From positions 1 to 64,000 of the forward strand of contig JAGPVP010000009.1 of assembly GCA_018066965.1 (NCBI GenBank): DNA of 64,000 bases, written 5' to 3'. The notes below the pieces were generated by a model, which saw only the letters and a program-made list of their open reading frames with translations, had not been told where the DNA came from and searched no databases. Position numbers and translations under genes: made by a program. Origin of the DNA: Zhongshania sp. (GTDB lineage Bacteria > Pseudomonadota > Gammaproteobacteria > Pseudomonadales > Spongiibacteraceae). Of this stretch, positions 1-9,584 are shown piece by piece. Numbering within the stretch: the stretch's first letter is position 1; each line of letters begins with the position of its first letter.

Positions 1-336
1 GGTGCGTCGATTCGTTTATTTGATGATGACGGCACCCAAATTTGGTCAGAGGCGAGTTTTGTCGGGATTGGCTTTGCCCATTACAAAGTGAGTAAAGGCA
101 AAATTAAAATCGATTATATCGGCGCGCCACCGTTGGATATGTCCGATGCTGGTCGTGAATACAGCGAAGGTATTTTTGAAATTATTGATAGCGTTGAAAT
201 AAATGCTAAGTCGCTGCTGGCCTGCAGCCAATGTGCGATGCCTGCCCGAGGACCTGAAGTGTTGTTACACAACTTTGAAGCGATTGCCGCCCACACCCAC
301 GATAGAAACCGCCGCGCCTTAAGGCACTGCGGTTAA
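1..336 (+). CDS. C-terminal part of an unrecognised protein (5' end outside window)
   Basis: The reading frame is open from base 1 to a TAA at 334-336, so at least 111 residues of a gene begun upstream are present. I do not recognise the family. The visible part has a segment starting GASIRLFDDDG, then a hydrophilic tail with a Cys-x-x-Cys (CSQC) and several His residues near the end. A GTG at 88 could be read as a start, but the frame continues upstream without a stop, so truncation by the window edge is the simpler explanation. It is convergent with the plsB gene, 12 bases away, and no terminator is evident between them. Confidence 0.55.
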   Translation, partial: GASIRLFDDDGTQIWSEASFVGIGFAHYKVSKGKIKIDYIGAPPLDMSDAGREYSEGIFEIIDSVEINAKSLLACSQCAMPARGPEVLLHNFEAIAAHTHDRNRRALRHCG

Positions 337-348
337 TGTCGGATTAGC

Positions 349-2694
349 TTATTTCTCTAACTGAGTACGTATTGCCAACCGTTTTGCATCTGAGATAGAG
401 GCCAAAAACCGTACGTTGGCAGAAATGGCTCTTAGTTCTTCTAACCAGCGCTGGCGTCCAGCCACTGCATCGTCACCGGCTTTTAGCAGGTCTTGGTTTT
501 CGGCAATTTTAATGGCATTTTCAAAATAACTGCCGGAGACCGATTCTTCGCAGTGAATACGTTTTTGCAGTACCCGTTGCTTGCCGAGCGTTAGAGCGTG
601 GTCGATGAGTTGTTTTTGATCACTAATTTCCCCCACGGCTTGCATGCGCAAAGCTCGCGCCAGTACAAGATAGGCCTCGATAAAGGGCCGTAGCGTGCCA
701 TGACCCAATATAGGCGCAATGCCTGTGAGCAATTTACGGGTTGCTTTCGCGCCTTGGGTAACGCTCTCACGCCAGTTGGGCGCGCGCTGATCAAGCTCAC
801 GTTCCAGTAGCACAATAAAGGCACTTGAGCCTTCAAAGAAAAACTCGTACTTGAACATGTCGCGCAATTTCAGTGCTTCGTTATGGAACTGGGCAATGGC
901 ATCGTCACCGGTTTCGCTAACGGCGAGTAGGGCCAGATCGGCAATAGCGCTGGTTATAAAGAAGTGAATTAAGCCATTGCGATAATAAGCCGCTGTGCGT
1001 CCTGCGTCGGTCGGCAGCATGTAAACAGATTCAATACCGTCGTTAAATGTATTTATAACGCCGGTAGTATCTAGCTCTAGTAGGCACTTTCTAATACCAG
1101 CTTCGTCAAGGTTTTGCACGTCAGTGGTGGTGGAAAACCCCAGCATATTAATAAGCTGCATGAGCTCTTGAATGTCGGTATGCATCTCACTAAAGGTTAT
1201 CGCCTTGTGGCCATGTTCAAGAATGACATAACAGATGAGCGAGTTAACCGTTATTGGGGTGACGTTGTTGGTGTCTACCGCGAGTTCAAAAGCAATTTTT
1301 TGAATGTCTCTGGTTTGTGGTGTTGGGCTGCTGCGGTCGAGATGTTCGCTAATAGTGACACCCTGGCCAAAGCGGACATGGATTTTACCATGGGGATTTT
1401 TAAGCCCGCTGATATATTCCATAAACCACGACGCAGATTCTGGCCGTTTTTTACCGCCCGCTTGAATCGCATCGTAGTCGGCAACTTCGGGTACTTGATC
1501 GTAGGTGATGGATACCGGCATTAATATTAGATCCGGTGCATCGTCGCGCATATGCGCGCCTACAACATAGTTAATTAGGCCGTAACGAGGCGGCATTAAT
1601 TTACCGGTGCGCGAGCGGGTGCCTTCCATTGCCCACATAAGTGGGAAGCGCTTTTCGCCAAGGTAGTCGATATAGTTTTTAAATACTACCTTGTAGACGG
1701 CATCGTTTTGGAAACTGCGTCGAATGAAAATGGCGCCGGAGCTGCGCAGTAAGGTGCCAAGGCCAGGTAAGCTCATATTGATACCGCCGAACATATGCAG
1801 CGGGGTTAAATTTTGGTCGTGAAAGATGGTCATCAATAAGAAACCATCGATATGAGATTTGTGGGTAAATAAAAACGCGACGGGCTTTTCGGCGAGTAAC
1901 TTACGAATACGTTCGATGTCGCCAGGTGCGTAATCGATTTCTTCGTTAAAGCCGCGGGTATACATAAAACGCCCCAGCGCGGCGGCAAGGTCGGTGCCGA
2001 GTGTGGTTGGTTTTGCCGACATTTCGTTTAGACAGAGCTTGGCTTCTTTAATTAAGCTGTCCATTGAACGGCCGGTGGACTGGCTTATCTCAGCTAGTGC
2101 CTTGATAACAGTGGGCTTGCGAATAACTTCGTCGGTAAGCAGTTGTGGAATTTTGTAGCGCGCGCCTTTGGTTTGGCGCTCAATTTTTTCGAGCGCCAAA
2201 AATGCCGAGCGATCAATAAATTTAACCAGATTTTCGGTGCCACCGTGTCTGCGTTCATGGTTTGCGCAGCTTGCTTTTAATTGCTCTAGGGTGGCACCGT
2301 TGCCGACGGTAATGCTGTGGCTGTCGCCGCCTTTGCGTAGTCTGAGTCGCTGCTGAAACCAGCCTGGGTAATCACGGTTGCCGGTGATTAAATCGCGCAG
2401 TGAGATGCCTTGAATATCGCGAGGTGCCCGCATTTGCCAGCATACTCGAACCGGCACAAAATAGGGGTTGTCGTTTGATTTGGTGAGTTCTAATAACTGG
2501 GTGTTCGAGCGCTGATTACGGTCTTTTACGTTTCGTAATTGGCGATGCACAACGTGGTAAGTTGCACCTTTGGGTTGGTTTTTGCGGATAGCGTCTTCTA
2601 ACAGGCGTTTTTCAGTTCGATTAATGCTGTCGACAATAAAAACTAAAGGTCCAGAAATCGTTTCGGGCCAAGGGTTGTTGCGAGCTTCTTGCAT
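349..2694 (-). CDS. plsB: Glycerol-3-phosphate 1-O-acyltransferase PlsB
   Basis: Membrane-associated enzyme that acylates sn-glycerol-3-phosphate at position 1, the first step of phospholipid and triacylglycerol synthesis. The 781 residues are close to the roughly 800 usual for gammaproteobacterial PlsB. All acyltransferase blocks are visible: the HX4D catalytic motif HKSHIDG (H278, D283), the GAIFIRR block near 320, EGTRSR at 357-362, and LMPVSITYDQVPE near 391-403. The ATG at 2694 is preceded by AAAGGA at a normal distance. It is the last of five minus-strand genes that all handle glycerolipids, which supports a role in lipid storage or remodelling as well as membrane synthesis. A gap of 113 bases separates it from the upstream hydrolase, so it may have its own promoter. 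Confidence 0.95.
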   Translation of the reverse strand: MQEARNNPWPETISGPLVFIVDSINRTEKRLLEDAIRKNQPKGATYHVVHRQLRNVKDRNQRSNTQLLELTKSNDNPYFVPVRVCWQMRAPRDIQGISLRDLITGNRDYPGWFQQRLRLRKGGDSHSITVGNGATLEQLKASCANHERRHGGTENLVKFIDRSAFLALEKIERQTKGARYKIPQLLTDEVIRKPTVIKALAEISQSTGRSMDSLIKEAKLCLNEMSAKPTTLGTDLAAALGRFMYTRGFNEEIDYAPGDIERIRKLLAEKPVAFLFTHKSHIDGFLLMTIFHDQNLTPLHMFGGINMSLPGLGTLLRSSGAIFIRRSFQNDAVYKVVFKNYIDYLGEKRFPLMWAMEGTRSRTGKLMPPRYGLINYVVGAHMRDDAPDLILMPVSITYDQVPEVADYDAIQAGGKKRPESASWFMEYISGLKNPHGKIHVRFGQGVTISEHLDRSSPTPQTRDIQKIAFELAVDTNNVTPITVNSLICYVILEHGHKAITFSEMHTDIQELMQLINMLGFSTTTDVQNLDEAGIRKCLLELDTTGVINTFNDGIESVYMLPTDAGRTAAYYRNGLIHFFITSAIADLALLAVSETGDDAIAQFHNEALKLRDMFKYEFFFEGSSAFIVLLERELDQRAPNWRESVTQGAKATRKLLTGIAPILGHGTLRPFIEAYLVLARALRMQAVGEISDQKQLIDHALTLGKQRVLQKRIHCEESVSGSYFENAIKIAENQDLLKAGDDAVAGRQRWLEELRAISANVRFLASISDAKRLAIRTQLEK

Positions 2695-2807
2695 ATTGCT
2701 ATTCCTTTAGTGCTATACCGCTAGATTATCACTATTAAAATTATTGTAACTTCTTATTCTGTTTTACCGAATACGTTAAGTATCCACTATATACCTTGCA
2801 CTCGTCC

Positions 2808-3641
2808 TTATATTTGTTGTTCTAGCCACGCGTGTATTTCGGCATAGATTTCGAACTTCTCAGGTTCTAGGAAAATCTCGTGGTAAAGACCAGGGTAAAT
2901 CTTAAGGGTCTTATCAGCCGAGGAGATACGGGCGTACAATTTTTCTGAGCCGGTGGGCGAGGCCATTTTATCGTCGCCACCATGCAGGATTAGCATGGGT
3001 AGGGTAATGCTTGCCGCATTTTTAAGTGCGTGGTCACCGGTACGTAAAATCTCACTAATTAGACGTGCCCGAATTTTGCCGGTGAATACCAGCGGATCAT
3101 TGCGGTAGGCTTCAACCACAGCGGGGTCGTGGCAAACATCATTAGCCTCTAGCTGCAGTACGGGAAGCTTGGGGAGTATTTTTGATAAACCCTGAAGAAA
3201 CGCTTTTTGTAGCGGGCTCACCACGTCGCCGGTTGCTAACGCCGCACCGGATAAAATACAGCCGGCGAGTTTTTGCTGATGTTCCAATAAGTACGCAGTT
3301 GAAATAACGCCGCCCATGCTGTGGCCGACTAAGAATAGTTTGCTGCCTGGATGCAGTGCGGCAACTTTGTCGCAGTATTGATCCAGTGTATTCAAAAAGT
3401 CGTCAAAGCGATTGATGTATCCGCGCAGGCCTTGAGAGTGACCGTGGCCCTCGTGATCTAGGGCGTAAACGGCGAAACCTTGTTCGGTAAAATAGTGAGC
3501 GATGTCGACGTAGCGATTACTGTGTTCGGCCAGTCCGTGCACCAGAATTAGCACGGCTTTGGGCTTGCCAGTGGGCTGCCAGTTCTGGGTGTAAATGCGA
3601 CAACCGGAGCGGCTGTGTAAAGTACCTTGTTGGTGTGTCAT
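2808..3641 (-). CDS. Alpha/beta hydrolase, monoacylglycerol-lipase-like
   Basis: Predicted serine hydrolase of the MGL/lysophospholipase (Hydrolase_4) family, likely releasing a fatty acid from monoacylglycerol or lysophospholipid. The 277 residues show the family signature in order: HGLAEHSNRY near 35-44 (oxyanion region), nucleophile elbow GHSMGG with Ser108, acid at D223/D224 in GGDDKMASP, and catalytic His254 in GLYHE. No signal peptide is seen, so it is probably cytosolic or lipid-body associated. Its ATG overlaps the stop of the upstream patatin gene in an ATGA, so the two are translationally coupled. Substrate preference is inferred from family and context. Confidence 0.88.
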   Translation of the reverse strand: MTHQQGTLHSRSGCRIYTQNWQPTGKPKAVLILVHGLAEHSNRYVDIAHYFTEQGFAVYALDHEGHGHSQGLRGYINRFDDFLNTLDQYCDKVAALHPGSKLFLVGHSMGGVISTAYLLEHQQKLAGCILSGAALATGDVVSPLQKAFLQGLSKILPKLPVLQLEANDVCHDPAVVEAYRNDPLVFTGKIRARLISEILRTGDHALKNAASITLPMLILHGGDDKMASPTGSEKLYARISSADKTLKIYPGLYHEIFLEPEKFEIYAEIHAWLEQQI

Positions 3642-5119
3642 TGCTTAGCTTCCATTGCGACATCGGTTCTAGTTTGCTGTGAATCGGCAATCAAGCGCAA
3701 CTCCATATCTCGTAAAATGCGATCTAGAACATGGCTGACGCTGGTTTGTAGGCGAATAGTTTCTATGTGCGGCCAGCAGGCGCGCTCACCATCGCGAATC
3801 ATGTCCATGACTTCTTCGGTGCTGCGGCCAGAGAGCAAACCAATGGGGCTGTGTAAACGGCGGGGCGGCAGAATATTTATGTCACCGGTATACGTTTGTG
3901 CTAACACTGAGCTGGTCATGTTTACTAGTTTACTAAGACTGGGGTTGAGGCCCACAGGTTTGGCAATAAGCTTGGTGCCTGCCAATAGCCATTCACGGGT
4001 GGTATTGCGCATGGCGTGCTTGATAATGCCCCAGCCATGTTGGTCTTTGGACTCGGACACAAAGGGCAGGGCAATAGGATTGGTTTGGCTAACAATAAAA
4101 TGATTAACGCCGTATAAGCGAGCCACACGTTTTATGGGCATGTCGTCGCTGACTGAGCCGTCAATCCATTTACGCGATGCCAGATAGGCTTGGCGCTCGC
4201 CGCGTTGATTTTTTGCCGCAAGGGTGACGGCCGGAAATGCGCCAGGAAATGCGCAGGAGGCCATGACCGCCTCGCGAATCATGACATTGGGTGAGGCCAC
4301 GGCATTGAGTAATCGCGAAGATTGGTGTTTTTCAGCGGGCGCTACCGAGACATTAATTTGCAAGCCGGTGAGGTGATATGCCTCTTGGAATGTTAGGTCG
4401 GGTATTAAACGCTCATAAAGCTGGGTTACCGCTTCGGGTGAAATCGCAGCGCGCTTAAATATATTTAGGCCGGCGAGTACGCCTGCTTCTTTTTCTACTT
4501 CAAAGCGGATGTACTCTGGCGCAAATATTTTTGCCAAGTCAGCCCGCGAGTGAGTGCCAACCAAGGCAGAAATTAAGGCACCGCCACTGGAGCCAGAAAT
4601 AATGGGCGGCAGTAATTGCTGTTCCCATAGCGCTTTAACAACACCAAGGTGAAAATATAAGAGGGTGCCAGAGCCGCTTAACATGAGCGCAGAACGGCCA
4701 AAGCAGTGGCTGGCGCGCTGGAAAAATTCAAATTTTTCCTCCAGCGTAATATCGTCAGCCTTGTCGCTGGCCAAGTGCAGTAGTGAGGAACCGATTTCCT
4801 CTATGTATTCAACAATGAGGCTTTTGGTGCCAAAGCGAGCTTTTTTGTACAGGCTGGAGCTGCCCATGCCACCCATATTGCCGTGAATGCCTTCGTTAAG
4901 GGCAAACAGCAGGCCTTGGTTGTCGCCACTGGCACGCATTCCTCGCAGTCGTTCTAGGCGGTGCCGAATCGATTTGAAATCATAGAGACCGCTGCGGTCG
5001 ACGTTCTTCCAGTAATCTAGGCCGGTCAGTTCGTCGCTGCGAATGGCGGCGGCTTTCCACTGTTCATAGCTCTCTGCTTTATCTATTTCTTGGTCGATTA
5101 CGTCTTGGCGTCGAGACAT
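3638..5119 (-). CDS. Patatin-like phospholipase with N-terminal DUF3336
   Basis: Predicted lipid acyl hydrolase of the bacterial relatives of yeast triacylglycerol lipases Tgl3/4/5: an N-terminal DUF3336-like helical region followed by a patatin domain. The Ser-Asp dyad is present: GSSGG with Ser178 (counted from the ATG at 5119) and DGS with Asp320; the glycine-rich SGSGTL oxyanion loop precedes the nucleophile. The longest frame begins 45 bases earlier at 5164 and would overlap the WS/DGAT gene by 41 bases. I chose 5119, just after that gene's TAA at 5124-5126, with a GGAG 11 bases upstream. It sits between a neutral-lipid synthase and a monoacylglycerol-lipase-like enzyme, suggesting triacylglycerol or wax mobilisation. 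Confidence 0.88.
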   Translation of the reverse strand: MSRRQDVIDQEIDKAESYEQWKAAAIRSDELTGLDYWKNVDRSGLYDFKSIRHRLERLRGMRASGDNQGLLFALNEGIHGNMGGMGSSSLYKKARFGTKSLIVEYIEEIGSSLLHLASDKADDITLEEKFEFFQRASHCFGRSALMLSGSGTLLYFHLGVVKALWEQQLLPPIISGSSGGALISALVGTHSRADLAKIFAPEYIRFEVEKEAGVLAGLNIFKRAAISPEAVTQLYERLIPDLTFQEAYHLTGLQINVSVAPAEKHQSSRLLNAVASPNVMIREAVMASCAFPGAFPAVTLAAKNQRGERQAYLASRKWIDGSVSDDMPIKRVARLYGVNHFIVSQTNPIALPFVSESKDQHGWGIIKHAMRNTTREWLLAGTKLIAKPVGLNPSLSKLVNMTSSVLAQTYTGDINILPPRRLHSPIGLLSGRSTEEVMDMIRDGERACWPHIETIRLQTSVSHVLDRILRDMELRLIADSQQTRTDVAMEAKQ

Positions 5120-5123
5120 TGTT

Positions 5124-6587
5124 TTATACGCTCCGGTCGGCGGCGGCAGGTGTAGTGTCTGCAAGTGCTTTCAATTCTTCAAAGGCCTTATTTAGGCAGG
5201 CAATGAAAAATGGCAGGTCGGGGATAATACTTTTGGCACTGGTAATACTAAACGTCATTTCACCATTGTAACTCAGGGTGACAATAAACAGGCCCATGGC
5301 GTCTGCCAGCGGCACCATGCCATATTGGTGGAGACATTTGGCGCCATTGATATACAGCGGAATTTGCGGGCCGGGTACGTTTGATACTGCCAGATTGCAG
5401 AGTTTGGCGGTGATGTTCGAGGCGAGAATAAGGCGACTAGCCACTGCCATGGTGGAGCCAGGCATGTGCTTGCTAAGGTCGGTCATCAAGCGTGCTGACA
5501 CACCCGACTTTGCCGCTTTGGACAATTGGGTGGCTGCGGTAATCGCGCTTAAGCGCGCTAGCGGGTTTGCGATATGGGTGTGTAGGTTTGCCGACATGGC
5601 CGTAATGTCATTGCCTTCTGTGCTGTCTTTGTTTGATTTTGGGGTGCGAGCATTAATGGGTACCCACGCAACTAAGGGCGCTTCCGGTAAGTCTTGGTGG
5701 GCAAGCAGATAGTGGTGGAGGCCGCCGCTACAAATGGCGAGCACAATGTCGTTTAGTTTGCTTCCCGGCACTAATGCTTGCAGAGCTTTTAATTCTGTAA
5801 GCGCAAAGCTGAGCGCGGCAAAACTTTTCTGTGGCGGCACGGGATGGTTAAACCGACTGTGGGCGACGGTATTGCCGTGCTTGGTATCGCCTTTGTTTAA
5901 TAGCGATTTAATGAGGCCGGGCGCAAGGCTCGGCACGCTGCGGGCGGCAGTGTTCATAAATAGCAGCGGTGAACGAATGTGGTTGTGTATGGCGTTGTAA
6001 AGCATTTTTCCTGTTGTGGGTTCTTCATCATGCACTGAAGGTTGGTGGCTAATGTCAGTGGCTGGGGTGCCGTTTGGGTCGATATCGCTTAGCGCTTGAA
6101 AGAATCGCATGGCCGATGTGCCATCAATCGCCACATGATGTATTTTCGCGATCAGCGCAAAGCTGCCTTTGGGGACGCCAGCGCATTCGGTATTGTCAAT
6201 GTTATTGAGATCTTTAACAATATGAATTTCCCATAATGGCCGGTTCATGTCCATGGGGCGGGAGTGAATGGCTGCGGCCTGCTCGCAGAGCTGCTGCCAG
6301 TTGCCGGGGGTGGCAAGGCCAACATTGAAAAGATGGCTGTCTAAGTCGAAATGGCCGTCGTCAATCCAGTAGGGGTAATCTAAATTTAGGGGTAGGCGCT
6401 TGAGCTTGCGAGTAAATATGGGGCTGACGTGCAGGCGACGTTGAACGTGTTCTTTAATCGATAAAAAACAGTCGAAGTCCTTGTCGTTAGCTGGTGGAGC
6501 ATACAGGCAGATCATAGTGGCATTCGACAGGTTGTTTTCAGTTTCCATGTATAAAAACTGCGAGTCCTGAGGTCTTAGCTGAGTCAT
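5124..6587 (-). CDS. Wax ester synthase/diacylglycerol acyltransferase (WS/DGAT), copy 1
   Basis: Acyl-CoA-dependent O-acyltransferase that esterifies fatty alcohols or diacylglycerol into storage wax esters or triacylglycerol at the inner membrane. The catalytic HHxxxDG motif is intact as HHVAIDG (150-156), and PLWE (117-120) and a later NVPGP segment also match the family. The length of 487 residues is normal. A second WS/DGAT lies at 34964-36418, so the organism has at least two. The neighbouring lipase and acyltransferase genes on the same strand point to a storage-lipid gene set. Confidence 0.93.
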   Translation of the reverse strand: MTQLRPQDSQFLYMETENNLSNATMICLYAPPANDKDFDCFLSIKEHVQRRLHVSPIFTRKLKRLPLNLDYPYWIDDGHFDLDSHLFNVGLATPGNWQQLCEQAAAIHSRPMDMNRPLWEIHIVKDLNNIDNTECAGVPKGSFALIAKIHHVAIDGTSAMRFFQALSDIDPNGTPATDISHQPSVHDEEPTTGKMLYNAIHNHIRSPLLFMNTAARSVPSLAPGLIKSLLNKGDTKHGNTVAHSRFNHPVPPQKSFAALSFALTELKALQALVPGSKLNDIVLAICSGGLHHYLLAHQDLPEAPLVAWVPINARTPKSNKDSTEGNDITAMSANLHTHIANPLARLSAITAATQLSKAAKSGVSARLMTDLSKHMPGSTMAVASRLILASNITAKLCNLAVSNVPGPQIPLYINGAKCLHQYGMVPLADAMGLFIVTLSYNGEMTFSITSAKSIIPDLPFFIACLNKAFEELKALADTTPAAADRSV

Positions 6588-6656
6588 GGCGCTGTTACTC
6601 TTATTGCTGATTATTGAGTTTGCTTGCTGCTGTATTTTTATCTGAAGTTCGGTGCT

Positions 6657-8180
6657 TTAGCTGTCACCTTTTGGCGCCGCTTTTTTTGCCCTTGGCTTTG
6701 GTGATGCGGCAAGTTTGGCCGCTGGTCTCGCTTTGGCAGGGGAAGCAGTTTTTGTGCCGTCTTGGTTTTCTGCGTCAAAACCGAGGGCGACCAAGAACTG
6801 ATTTCGGACCTCGTTGATGTGGGTATTTAAATCAGCTTTGCGCCAGGAGTCGGTATTGATGGCGGGCAATATCTCCACCGTTACCGTGGCTGGGTGAAAT
6901 AAGAAGTCGCCCTTGGCTTGCACGTCGGCGGTGTTGTGAATCACCACGGGTAGAATCGGCACGCCGGCATCAATTGCCAAATGAAAGGCGCCTTTTTTGA
7001 ATGGGCCCGGTTTCATTGAACTGGAACGGGTGCCTTCGGGGGCGATCGCGACACTGCGCCCTTCGATCTGCAAGGTGTCGACCAGCGGCTTCATGAGATC
7101 GATGGTGTTTTTGCTGTCTGAACGGTCGATTGGAATGATGCCCGCGAATTCGTAGGCATTGGCCAGCAGGCGAAATTTGCCGAACTCCTTTTTGCCGATC
7201 CCTGCAAAGTTGTCGCGCAGCAGCTTCATAATAATGAAACCATCGGCTTGGCTTTGATGATTGAATATCACTACCGCCGGGCCGCTGTTTGCCATGTTTT
7301 CTGGGTTGCGAACCTTTAGCTCCATTTGAATCAGCGCGCAGACAAAGTCTGAAAACGACGACACCATAAAGTTGCGACCAGTAATGCTCGAGCCGCTGAG
7401 CTTAGATACACCCAATCCCCCAAAATAGGCACTTATCAACGAGGTGTATACTCCGACACTGCGTAACGTTTTGCCGATACCGCGTGTACGGCTGCCAAAG
7501 GTTTGGCTTGACCAGCCATTGGTTTTAGCGATTTGGCGAAGGCGCTTATTGGGATTTAAAGGCCGGGGGTGGCCGACAATGTCGAGTAGCGGTAGGTCTT
7601 CATCGCTGTCTGAATAGAAGTAGCTTTGGCCTAAATCGATATTGTTTTGAGCAGCAAAGCTGCCCGCTGCCAGCACTTTGCCTTGGCCCCAGCACACCGG
7701 AGAAACGACCTCGCCGGTAAATACGCCATTCTCGACTTGGTATTGGGTGCATAGAATATGTTCGACGCCCAGCTCTTTCGCCGCATCGGCGAGCTGATAT
7801 TGGCTAGCAGACGACACAATCACGATCTGGTGGCCCTGCGCACGGTGTTTTTCAATAAGTGCGCGGGCTTCGGGGTATATCAGCTTAAAGATATTCTTTT
7901 CGTAAACCTGCCGGCCAAGGTCAGCAAAATCGCTTTCTAGCATGCCTTTTAGGTGAGAAGTGCCAATCGTCATCAGCTCGTCGGCATTAATAAGCTTGGC
8001 GCGGTAGTTGACCATGCCTAAAATCACTTCGGTGATTTGATTGCGCCCGAGCAATTTGCGCTTTACCTGCTCCTTTAATAGATAGTAAGCCGAGTAGCCG
8101 GCAATCAGGGTGCCGTCAAAATCGAAAAAGGCGGCGGTCTTGTTGCTATCAAGGGCTGGAGTAGCTGCTTTATTTTGCAT
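6657..8180 (-). CDS. HAD-IB phosphatase fused to 1-acylglycerol-3-phosphate acyltransferase
   Basis: Two-domain enzyme of 507 residues. The N-terminal HAD-IB hydrolase carries DFDGTL (about 20-25) and a DSDEDLPLL motif near 192, typical of phosphoserine-phosphatase-like enzymes. The C-terminal PlsC-type domain has HX4D in NHQSQAD (H308, D313) and EGTRS at 382-386. Similar fusions are known in proteobacteria and mycobacteria and may couple lysophosphatidate acylation with a dephosphorylation step. The last 35 or so residues form a basic Ala/Lys/Pro-rich tail resembling histone H1. The longest frame starts at 8216, but only the ATG at 8180 has a plausible AGCGGAC ribosome-binding site. It lies 69 bases upstream of the WS/DGAT gene, probably in the same operon. 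Confidence 0.9.
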   Translation of the reverse strand: MQNKAATPALDSNKTAAFFDFDGTLIAGYSAYYLLKEQVKRKLLGRNQITEVILGMVNYRAKLINADELMTIGTSHLKGMLESDFADLGRQVYEKNIFKLIYPEARALIEKHRAQGHQIVIVSSASQYQLADAAKELGVEHILCTQYQVENGVFTGEVVSPVCWGQGKVLAAGSFAAQNNIDLGQSYFYSDSDEDLPLLDIVGHPRPLNPNKRLRQIAKTNGWSSQTFGSRTRGIGKTLRSVGVYTSLISAYFGGLGVSKLSGSSITGRNFMVSSFSDFVCALIQMELKVRNPENMANSGPAVVIFNHQSQADGFIIMKLLRDNFAGIGKKEFGKFRLLANAYEFAGIIPIDRSDSKNTIDLMKPLVDTLQIEGRSVAIAPEGTRSSSMKPGPFKKGAFHLAIDAGVPILPVVIHNTADVQAKGDFLFHPATVTVEILPAINTDSWRKADLNTHINEVRNQFLVALGFDAENQDGTKTASPAKARPAAKLAASPKPRAKKAAPKGDS

Positions 8181-8420
8181 ATTTTGTCCGCTGGGCAGTG
8201 ATAATAATAAGTACATAGGCGAAATGTAACCAAGCTTACTAAATTGTGCATCGGATCAGGGTGCGAGTCCAGTGCTTTCCTTAGCGCGACTCGGTGTTAA
8301 TTAAGGCGGGCTTTGGGGGAATATTTACTATTTAGTGCTTGTGCGATGGTGCTAGGCAGATGACGATTGCGGTTGAATCCTTTATTGTACGCCCCTTTAT
8401 ATTGTTGAGAGCATAAACCA

Positions 8421-9584
8421 ATGGATGACTTCGCTGAGATCCGGCCCTATCACGACGATGAAGTCGCGCCGGTTTTAGCCAAGTTGCTGGTCGACCCTGA
8501 GTTGCTGAATGTGGTCGCAAATCTGCGCATTCCCAAACTCAATCGCTATCTGCCTTGGTTAGTTCGTCCTTTAATAGCGTGGTATTTGCGCCGCGAATTC
8601 AAGGGCGTCAACAATGTGGCGGATTTTCAGTTGATCATTAAGCGTTATATGGACGCGATGATCGAAGATCATACCTGCAGTTTTAATGTTTCGGGCTTAG
8701 ATGTATTAGATTCGAATGCTGCGTATTTATTCATTAGCAACCATCGCGACATCGCCCTTGACCCAGCCTTTGTAAATTATTCTTTGTATCATCATGAGCG
8801 CAGTACGGTGCGTATTGCGATTGGTGACAACTTACTTTCCAAGCCTTTCGCCGCAGACCTGATGCGTCTTAATAAAAGCTTTATTGTGCGCCGTTCAGCC
8901 CGTGGGCCTCGGCAGATGCTGGCGGCGTTTCGGCAATTAGCGAACTATATTCGTTTTTCATTGCTGGAAGAGCGCAGCTCAATTTGGATTGCCCAGCGCG
9001 AAGGGCGTGCCAAAGACGGCAACGATGCCACCGAGGCGGCGGTAATAAAGATGATTGGTATGGCCCAGCAAAAGCCGGACGAGAGTTTTTCTGACTACAT
9101 CAACAAGCTCAATATTGTGCCGGTATCCATTTCTTATGAATGGGACCCGCTAGACGCGGCCAAGGCCCAAGAATTGGTGAGAGTTGAACGTGATGGTGCG
9201 TATTTAAAGGCCGAGCACGAAGATTTAAAAAGTATCGCCGTGGGTGTGCTTGGCAATAAGGGTGATGTACATGTGAGCTTTGGCGCGCCCTTAAAAGGTG
9301 AATTCGCCGATGCGGCGATGGTGGCGGCAATTTTAGACGAGGCGATTATTGATCAGTATCGTCTGCATGCCAGCAACGTGCTGGCGTATATGCGTCTTTA
9401 TAATAATGAAAGCTGGCGCGAATTGCGGGTGCCAAACATCACCGACGCTGACGTGGCAGATTTTGAACAGCGTTTCGCTAAAATCCCTCAGGAATTTCGT
9501 GTTAAGGCGATGGAGATATACGCCAATCCGGTGCGCAATCAATTGCGCAGCCGAGATTTGCGGGCAATAGACGAGGCGGTGTAG
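8421..9584 (+). CDS. PlsC-like glycerolipid acyltransferase
   Basis: A 387-residue acyltransferase of the lysophosphatidate-acyltransferase superfamily. Motif I reads NHRDIALD (107-114), where the Asp is six residues after His108 instead of the usual five unless D110 plays its part. FIVRRSARGPRQ (near 154) is block II, QREGRAKDG (near 193) block III, and IVPVSISYEWDP block IV. There is no convincing membrane span. It starts divergently from the HAD/PlsC fusion, and dinG begins on the base after its stop. The exact acceptor is unknown; membership of the superfamily is clear. Confidence 0.85.
   Translation: MDDFAEIRPYHDDEVAPVLAKLLVDPELLNVVANLRIPKLNRYLPWLVRPLIAWYLRREFKGVNNVADFQLIIKRYMDAMIEDHTCSFNVSGLDVLDSNAAYLFISNHRDIALDPAFVNYSLYHHERSTVRIAIGDNLLSKPFAADLMRLNKSFIVRRSARGPRQMLAAFRQLANYIRFSLLEERSSIWIAQREGRAKDGNDATEAAVIKMIGMAQQKPDESFSDYINKLNIVPVSISYEWDPLDAAKAQELVRVERDGAYLKAEHEDLKSIAVGVLGNKGDVHVSFGAPLKGEFADAAMVAAILDEAIIDQYRLHASNVLAYMRLYNNESWRELRVPNITDADVADFEQRFAKIPQEFRVKAMEIYANPVRNQLRSRDLRAIDEAV

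Noticed and set aside
88-336. A GTG at 88 as start of the first gene
   Set aside because: The frame is open to the window edge and reads as continuous protein, so truncation by the window is more likely than a start here.
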